Origin: Nocardia sp. CNY236
GTDB taxonomy: Bacteria; Actinomycetota; Actinomycetes; Mycobacteriales; Mycobacteriaceae
Reading direction: 5' to 3'
NCBI RefSeq assembly: GCF_000482385.1
Contig: NZ_AXVD01000002.1
Location: 1-64,000, forward strand
Length of the DNA stretch: 64,000 nucleotides
The notes below the pieces were generated by a model. The model was not told the DNA's origin. It saw only the letters and a program-made list of their open reading frames with translations, and ran no database searches. This document shows positions 58,520 to 64,000 of this stretch, piece by piece (positions within the stretch are counted from its first letter, which is position 1; each line of letters opens with the position of its first letter). A program made the position numbers and the translations under genes.

Positions 58520-59319
58520 ACGATCCGCGCCCGCTCATAGAACGCCATCGCCGCCGCAGTCGCGACATTGAGTGAATCGGTGCCCGGTGTCATGGGAATT
58601 CGCGCCCGAATATCGGCCGCCTGCATGGCGTTTTCGGTCAGTCCCGGTCCTTCGGCCCCGAGCAGCAATGCGACCCGATTCCCGGTCATCGCTGTCGCGA
58701 GCGGGGGCGCCGCCGGATTCGGCGTCAGAGCGACAATCTGAAAACCCCTACTGCGCAGCATATCCAGACCGTGTGGCCAGTCCGGGACGGACGCGAATGG
58801 AATCCGCAGCGCATGTCCCATCGACACGCGTACGGCACGGCGGTAGAGCGGGTCGGCACACCGGTCGCCGAACAGGATCGCCTCCGCCCCGAGTCCAGCC
58901 GCATTGCGAAACATGGCGCCGATGTTCTCGTGGTCGTTGACGCCTTCCAGCACGGCGATGGTCCTGGCGTGTGTGATCACGTCATCCATACCGAGTTCAG
59001 GGGGGCGGCCTGCGACCGCGAGCACACCTCGATTGAGATGGAACCCGACCACCTCGGCCATCACCTCCGCCGTGGCGCGGTAGTAGGGGACCTCGACAGC
59101 GACCAGATCGTCGACGAGTTCGGCACGCCTGCGCTCCACGCCGAGCAGCGCAGTCGGTGCGAATCGTGAATCGAGCATCCGCCGAACCACCACGACCCCT
59201 TCCGCATAGACCAGTCCCTTGCGCGTAGGCAGGTCGAGTCTCCGGTCTGCGGATTTCAAGTCACGGAAGTCGTCGACCCGTGGGTCTGCAGGGTCGTCGA
59301 CATCGATTGTTTCGGCCAC
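58516..59319 (-). CDS. SpoU/TrmH-family RNA 2'-O-methyltransferase
   Basis: A 267-residue SPOUT methyltransferase. Motifs are LEGVNDHENIGAMFRNAAGLG near residue 113, LLLGAEGPGLTENAM near 211 and IPMTPGTDSLNVATAAAMAFYE near 240, which form the knot that binds AdoMet. The RNA target is unknown. The GTG start at 59319 is preferred: AGGA lies 8 bases before it and the protein then matches Rv0881; longer in-frame starts reach 59382 or 59496. Confidence 0.85.
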   Translation of the reverse strand: MAETIDVDDPADPRVDDFRDLKSADRRLDLPTRKGLVYAEGVVVVRRMLDSRFAPTALLGVERRRAELVDDLVAVEVPYYRATAEVMAEVVGFHLNRGVLAVAGRPPELGMDDVITHARTIAVLEGVNDHENIGAMFRNAAGLGAEAILFGDRCADPLYRRAVRVSMGHALRIPFASVPDWPHGLDMLRSRGFQIVALTPNPAAPPLATAMTGNRVALLLGAEGPGLTENAMQAADIRARIPMTPGTDSLNVATAAAMAFYERARIV

Positions 59320-59470
59320 AACTCTATCCTGCCGGGCAGCTGTGTCCGGCCCAACGGCACCATCCGCTTCCGACCTGAGTGCCATTGCGTATGCCCGGCC
59401 CCGTCCCGACGGTGTGCGCGCTCGGGTGAACCGGTCCGAGACCAGTGCTCGGGCTGGCATGCTGAAGGTC

Positions 59471-59875
59471 ATGAAGCCGATCCAACTGGTGCTCAACGTT
59501 CTATGGCTCGTCTTCGCCGGCTTCTGGCTGGCGCTGGGCTACATCGCCGCGGGAATCATTTGCTTTCTGTTGATCGTGACGATCCCTTTCGGTATCGCGT
59601 CCTTCCGGATCGCGACCTACGTACTATGGCCGTTCGGCCGCACCACCGTGGCGAAGCCCGATGCAGGCGCAGGATCACTGATCGGCAATGTAATCTGGCT
59701 CATCGTGGCCGGATGGTGGCTGGCGCTGGGCCACCTGTTGACCAGTATCCCGCTGTTCGTCTCGATCATCGGTATTCCGTTCGGATGGGCCAATCTGAAG
59801 CTGATTCCGCTGTCCCTGTTGCCGCTGGGGCGTGAGATCGTCGACAGCGATCAGGCCTTCGCGTCATACCGGTGA
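59471..59875 (+). CDS. YccF-family membrane protein
   Basis: A 134-residue protein with two copies of the YccF domain (VLNVLWLVFAGFWLALGY and GNVIWLIVAGWWLALGHL), each followed by a SIIGIPFG or VTIPFG-type turn. It has four membrane segments. The function is unknown. The ATG four codons upstream is an alternative. Confidence 0.83.
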   Translation: MKPIQLVLNVLWLVFAGFWLALGYIAAGIICFLLIVTIPFGIASFRIATYVLWPFGRTTVAKPDAGAGSLIGNVIWLIVAGWWLALGHLLTSIPLFVSIIGIPFGWANLKLIPLSLLPLGREIVDSDQAFASYR

Positions 59876-60057
59876 GCAGGTAGCACTGGCTCCAGATACG
59901 CAGCTCCCAGATAAGTGATGCACATCACATTTGCATTCGTGATTCCACGTTAACGACGAGAACCTCCTGTGCGATTGTTAGCTAGAGAGTAGCTGAGTTC
60001 CCACTTCCGGCGTGCCGCAAACCGGCGCCGAGCAGATCGCACCAGAAGGGGTTTGCT

Positions 60058-60336
60058 ATGACCAGCCGCGCGACCTTTCGCCCTGATCCGCACACTGCAC
60101 CGCTCGCGCCGATAGCGCTGCTGATCGGCGCACTGATGGTCGTCGTCGCCGCCACCCAAATCGGTCATGTCCCGAGATGGGCCAGCGACTACGGCGCGCT
60201 GGTCTATCTGGCGGCCATCCTCTATCTAGCAGTCACTAGTAGATTGCTGTGGTGGGGAGCCCAGACCAGGCGTCAGCTCGCTCGAACGAAGCTCACAGCT
60301 GGCGCGACGCAGCCAGCTCAACAATCGCACAGTTAG
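60058..60336 (+). CDS. Small hypothetical membrane protein
   Basis: A 92-residue protein with two hydrophobic segments (APIALLIGALMVVVAATQI and GALVYLAAILYLAV). It has no recognised family. An AAGGGG ribosome site lies 8 bases before the ATG. It is followed after 9 bases by the DUF2530 gene, so they are probably one operon. Confidence 0.65.
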   Translation: MTSRATFRPDPHTAPLAPIALLIGALMVVVAATQIGHVPRWASDYGALVYLAAILYLAVTSRLLWWGAQTRRQLARTKLTAGATQPAQQSHS

Positions 60337-60345
60337 GCTGGGCCT

Positions 60346-60585
60346 GTGACGCAGAAAGTCCCGCAACTGCCTGCACGCTGGAGCGATCCACGACCGGTTC
60401 TCGCCATCGGCAGCATGCTGTGGTTGATCGCCACAGTGGTGGTCTGGGCAAGCGGTGACCGTTGGGCAACCGGCCGGCCCGTCTGTCTGATGGGCCTCGG
60501 GGTCGGCGTGATCGGACTGGTGATCTACTTGGTCCAGCGCCGCGGGGCACGACGCGGCGACAAAGGCGCACAGACCGGGCTGTAG
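60346..60585 (+). CDS. DUF2530 membrane protein (Rv0879c-like)
   Basis: A 79-residue protein with two membrane segments and the family features DPRPVLAIGSMLWLIA and MGLGVGVIGLVIYLVQRRGAR, matching Rv0879c. The start is GTG. Role unknown. Confidence 0.82.
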   Translation: MTQKVPQLPARWSDPRPVLAIGSMLWLIATVVVWASGDRWATGRPVCLMGLGVGVIGLVIYLVQRRGARRGDKGAQTGL

Positions 60586-60601
60586 CCGATCACGGTGACG
60601 C

Positions 60602-62650
60602 TCAACCCACCTCGAATTCGTCGGAGATGCCGGTGAACGGGTAGAGCGCACCGCCGGCATCCAGTCGGGTCGCATAATGCTGGAACCGATAGCGCCCCGG
60701 TGGCGCCTCCATTGGGATATCCCAGGTGAATCGTGCGATCGACTCGGCGAGGCCACGTTTACTCCAGTAGTACTTCACTGCCCACTCACCCTCGTTGGCC
60801 ATCCGCACCCAAACACCCGCGGAATTCTGGCGTTGGACTTCCATGAACGTGCCGTTTCGCCGGATGTCGTGCTTCGGGTGCGCCGAGACGAATTCCGCAG
60901 CGACCCGCCCTCCGCGCTCGTAGAATCGGGCCGGCTGGACCAATACCTCACCGAAATCGTGTCCGGGCACAGGGATGTCGGGGCCGGCGCCCGGTTGAAA
61001 ATTCGGCTGTAGCTGGGAGACATCGCGCGGAGCCGGACCCCGCGGTACCTGTTGCCGGGCAGCGAATGCTGTTGCCAAACGAGTGAATTCCTGTTGGTAT
61101 GCGCACAGCGTATAACGGCCGAACAGGGTCGAGGCGCCCTCGTATTGCTGCGAGTCGTATTCCTCTGGGGTAGTGACATATTCGTGGTAGGCATTTGCGT
61201 AGCCTTGCATGAGCACCTGCTCCAGCGGAACGTTCAACGCCGCGGCAACGGCTCGACGCACGCGTAGTCCAGCGGTGATGGTGAACTCGCCACCCGCGGC
61301 TGCCAGATAGAGGCCACCGATGCGCACGATTTGGATCGGCAGCACGTTCGGCACCCATGGCACCGGGGGCATCAGGCCGAACGGCAACAGAATCGCTTTG
61401 GGCGCCTGCGCATCCGCCAACCACGCTGGCGCGGGTTGGGCCGGATCACCGAACGATTCGAGGAATGGGTTGCGCACGCCTTCCGGTACCGGTTTGGTAG
61501 GCAAGCTGGGACCGTCTTCGAGGCTGCCCGCGGCAAGTGAAACACCCGCGGCCGCAGAGGCGGTGCGTCGCGGCTGGCCGTCTGGGGTGAATCGCCCGTC
61601 CACGGCGATGTCGGCCAGATCGATGTAGCACAGCATGGCATCGACGGGTCCATCCATCGGTTGCGCACGCGCCACCGCATCCTTCGAGGCCCGATACTGA
61701 CGCTCACCGATGATGCGAGTGTTCTCGAACTCGTCCTCGGTGGGTCCGGAACCGGGCTCCAGATTCAGGTTCGGGGACATGTCTCCCGCGTTGGTCTGCG
61801 GAAAAGCCGCGACGAATGCGGGCTCGCCGTCCAGGTAGCGCACCCCGTGCTCAGTATGCTCGTAGCAGAACGAGGCGTAGCCCTTGTTGTCCGAGCTGAT
61901 CAGTCGATTCGTATTGGTCAGTGAGGTGCAGTGGGTGGCGAACCAGGTGACGACTCCCACGATTCGACCGCCTTTGCGCATGGTCAGCGTGGTGACCGCG
62001 GGATCGATGGCGTCCGGGAAGTGCTGCTTGTCCGCGGCAGGATTGAGCTCCCAGGCGACCCGTGAGCGATTCACGCTGGCATCGTGCAACTCGCTGCGCC
62101 CGACGGCGAGCGAGCCGGGACCGAGATCGGTGTGGGCAGCGCTGATCGCCTCGACGATCCCATTCACCTCGGCGTCGTACACCTGCTGTTGGAAACCGAG
62201 GATGGACGAGTTGTAGGCATAGTCGTTGCTGGAGCCACCACACGTCGCGTGCGAATGCGTCGACGTGAGCAGAACATTCTGCTCGGTGTACATATCGCCG
62301 TAACGGCGAGCCAGTTCGGCCAGCACACCACGGTGTACCGACGGGAAGATCATGCAATTGTCGGCGACCAGGAAGACGACCCGGCGCCCGCCGCGACCGA
62401 CGACATACGCTCGTGCCCGGGGACGCAGGTGGATTCCCGCAGTCTGTTGCTCGATCTGGGCATAGCCCATCATTCCGCATTCGGCGGCAGGTCCGGTGAT
62501 GTCGGAAAGCCCGACACCGATCTGGTAGGGACCAGAATCGGCCGCGGCAGGAGCCGCAGCGCCGAAAACAGTACTCACACCGGGCGCGGTGGCAGCCGCA
62601 AACGTACCGATCGCGGTCCGAGCCAGCACGGATCTGCGCGACAACGGCAT
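60602..62650 (-). CDS. Secreted neutral ceramidase
   Basis: A 682-residue zinc amidase that splits the fatty acid from ceramide. The N-terminus SRRSVLARTAIGTFAAATA is a twin-arginine-type signal peptide with cleavage likely near residue 37 (AAPAAAD). Active-site features of the family are LTSTHSHATCGG (zinc His) near residue 131 and QTNAGDMSPNLNL (nucleophile Ser) near 285. A C-terminal immunoglobulin-like domain (RVAAEFVSAHPKHDIRR on) completes the family layout. It could act on host or environmental sphingolipids. It diverges from a TetR gene. Confidence 0.92.
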   Translation of the reverse strand: MPLSRRSVLARTAIGTFAAATAPGVSTVFGAAAPAAADSGPYQIGVGLSDITGPAAECGMMGYAQIEQQTAGIHLRPRARAYVVGRGGRRVVFLVADNCMIFPSVHRGVLAELARRYGDMYTEQNVLLTSTHSHATCGGSSNDYAYNSSILGFQQQVYDAEVNGIVEAISAAHTDLGPGSLAVGRSELHDASVNRSRVAWELNPAADKQHFPDAIDPAVTTLTMRKGGRIVGVVTWFATHCTSLTNTNRLISSDNKGYASFCYEHTEHGVRYLDGEPAFVAAFPQTNAGDMSPNLNLEPGSGPTEDEFENTRIIGERQYRASKDAVARAQPMDGPVDAMLCYIDLADIAVDGRFTPDGQPRRTASAAAGVSLAAGSLEDGPSLPTKPVPEGVRNPFLESFGDPAQPAPAWLADAQAPKAILLPFGLMPPVPWVPNVLPIQIVRIGGLYLAAAGGEFTITAGLRVRRAVAAALNVPLEQVLMQGYANAYHEYVTTPEEYDSQQYEGASTLFGRYTLCAYQQEFTRLATAFAARQQVPRGPAPRDVSQLQPNFQPGAGPDIPVPGHDFGEVLVQPARFYERGGRVAAEFVSAHPKHDIRRNGTFMEVQRQNSAGVWVRMANEGEWAVKYYWSKRGLAESIARFTWDIPMEAPPGRYRFQHYATRLDAGGALYPFTGISDEFEVG

Positions 62651-62763
62651 CCGCGCCTCCCTTCCGTCCGATGTAGCGCACCATAGAACTGGTCACGCGT
62701 CCAGTGGTGATTTCTCCGGTCGGACGATTGACTGCGAGCGCGCGGGGCGCTTAACTCCCTTGC

Positions 62764-63393
62764 GTGTCCTCCCGATTGAGTGTCGAAGAACGACGCGCTC
62801 ACCTTATCAGGGCAGCGATTGGTCTCGCCGAGAAAAAGGGCGTCGCCAGCGTGACCACACGCGATGTCGCGCGGGCAGCTGGAGTCTCGCTCGGTGTGGT
62901 CCATTACTGTTTCGAAAACAAGGACGCGCTGATGACCGAATTGGTCAAGGCGCTATCGCGAGAACTACGCGACTCGGTCGATACCAACGAAGCCATATGG
63001 CGTGACATCGAGCGGGGAAAGGACGCTCTTCGCGGATTGATCCGAACCGGTCTGGAAGCCTTGTGGCTCAATATCTCGGCAACGCCGGAACGCCAGCTGC
63101 TCACCTACGAAACGACGACGTATGCACTGCGTCGGGCAGACCAGACCCCGGCCAGACACGCCATCGCACACGAGCAGTACACCTTCAACGATTCCACCGT
63201 CGCGGACATGCTGGAGCGCGCGCGAAGCGCGACGGACACCCGGTGGTCGATCCCCCTACACGTATTGAGCCGGTTCACCCTCAACGTCGTCGACGGAGTG
63301 GTACTACGGTGGCTGGTGGACAACGATGGTGACAGCGTAGGCGGACAACTGGATCTGTTGAGCGACATTCTCGCCGGATACGCAGAGCAATAG
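62764..63393 (+). CDS. TetR-family transcriptional regulator
   Basis: A 209-residue repressor with the helix-turn-helix VTTRDVARAAGVSLGVVHYCF near residues 30-50 and a BetI-like C-terminal domain. It starts (GTG) 113 bases from the ceramidase gene on the other strand and may regulate it (inference from position). Confidence 0.85.
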   Translation: MSSRLSVEERRAHLIRAAIGLAEKKGVASVTTRDVARAAGVSLGVVHYCFENKDALMTELVKALSRELRDSVDTNEAIWRDIERGKDALRGLIRTGLEALWLNISATPERQLLTYETTTYALRRADQTPARHAIAHEQYTFNDSTVADMLERARSATDTRWSIPLHVLSRFTLNVVDGVVLRWLVDNDGDSVGGQLDLLSDILAGYAEQ

Positions 63394-63431
63394 CGCGGCG
63401 TCCCGCTCGATTGCACGACACACCCCTGGCT

Positions 63432-64000
63432 TCACAATTGCGGGATGCGCACGTGGACCGTTGTGCCGACCTGCCACCACGGCACCGCGACCGTCGCCTC
63501 GATCGCACCACGCAACCGCACCACCAGATCGTTGTGCAGAACGAGTTCGTCGCCCGGCGGATGTGGGGTGTAGATCCGACGCAATACGATGCCCAGCGGA
63601 TCCGCCCACGTGGTCCGTCGACCGGCACCGATCACTTCGGCGGTGATGGACTCCGAGACCAGCGGAAGATCGAGCAGTGTCGCAAGATCTGCTGCCGAAT
63701 CGGTGTCCCCGACCACCAGACGATCCGGTGGCACAGCCAAGCCGAACCAAGGCCGATCGAGAACGAAGGCATCGTCCGGGGCCACCACAGCCCCGGACAG
63801 CGCCCGCACTCGATCGGGCGGGTCCAGTTCGTGGATATCGATAAGCCCCGCGGACACGGCGGCGCCCAAACGGGCGTGGGTACGCGAAACGACCTCCAGA
63901 TCAGGAGTTTTCGATGAATCCGCCAGCGCGTCCAGCAATCCGGCGGCCAGCTCGTAGGTCATCGAGTCGGGCTTCGCCAGAACGGAGTGCACAGCATCCG
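63432..64000 (-). CDS. 3' end of an unrecognised protein gene (5' part outside window)
   Basis: At least 188 residues ending VPWWQVGTTVHVRIPQL. The frame is still open at base 64000, so the start is probably beyond the window, although a GTG at 63992 exists. The visible part has beta-rich segments and no motif I can name. It could be the C-terminus of the large Hsp90/sacsin-like ATP-binding protein found near DUF2530 genes in related bacteria, but that is a low-confidence recollection. It is convergent with the TetR gene. Confidence 0.65.
   Translation of the reverse strand, partial: DAVHSVLAKPDSMTYELAAGLLDALADSSKTPDLEVVSRTHARLGAAVSAGLIDIHELDPPDRVRALSGAVVAPDDAFVLDRPWFGLAVPPDRLVVGDTDSAADLATLLDLPLVSESITAEVIGAGRRTTWADPLGIVLRRIYTPHPPGDELVLHNDLVVRLRGAIEATVAVPWWQVGTTVHVRIPQL

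Overview
The window looks like a chromosome segment of a high-GC actinomycete, most probably Nocardia or a close relative in the Nocardiaceae. The reasons are the GC-rich codon use, a mycobacterial-type gene order over the right half, a mycofactocin locus, a conservon, a 769-residue polymerase-phosphoesterase-ligase LigD and a secreted protein of a type common in Nocardia. I see no rRNA, tRNA, insertion sequence, integrase or CRISPR array.

Left accessory region (1-18.5 kb). The 5' part of a very large nonribosomal peptide synthetase (NRPS) occupies 1-8679 on the minus strand. Its order is C-A-T, C-A-T, C-A, and it runs off the window. The first A domain carries a readable serine code. Upstream, on the same strand, lies a compact mycofactocin-type locus: mftA (precursor peptide), an in-frame MftB-MftC fusion, mftF (glycosyltransferase) and mftG (GMC oxidoreductase), followed by a GAF/winged-helix regulator. 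mftD and mftE are missing from their usual place between mftC and mftF. A TetR gene diverges from mftA and is followed by a KshB-like ferredoxin reductase. Nearly identical TGAAACACGTT palindromes lie in front of mftA/tetR and in front of the reductase.

Middle region (17.6-32.5 kb). This holds metabolic and regulatory genes: a glutamate racemase homologue, an FAD ferredoxin reductase, an SPW-repeat membrane protein, a TetR regulator, a class III adenylate cyclase, an RluA-type pseudouridine synthase, an ECF41 sigma factor divergent from a 42-residue small ORF plus a DoxX gene, an SDR, an energy-coupling-factor transporter (fused membrane-ATPase-ATPase protein plus EcfT), a secreted protein, an Rv0909-like antitoxin and LigD.

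Right region (32.5-64 kb). The order resembles M. tuberculosis Rv0906 to Rv0879c: metallo-beta-lactamase, echA6, accD3, prrA-prrB, gltA2, citA, serC, sepH, DUF2537, SpoU methyltransferase and DUF2530. Set into this backbone are a four-gene conservon (38.1-43.2 kb), whose sensor kinase has a long tail with tandem 10-residue repeats, and a propionyl-CoA synthetase. The right end carries a Tat-type neutral ceramidase, a TetR gene and the 3' end of an unrecognised gene.

The observation most worth following is the reduced mycofactocin locus with its MftBC fusion and shared operator. The ECF41-type promoter in front of the small ORF-doxX pair comes next.
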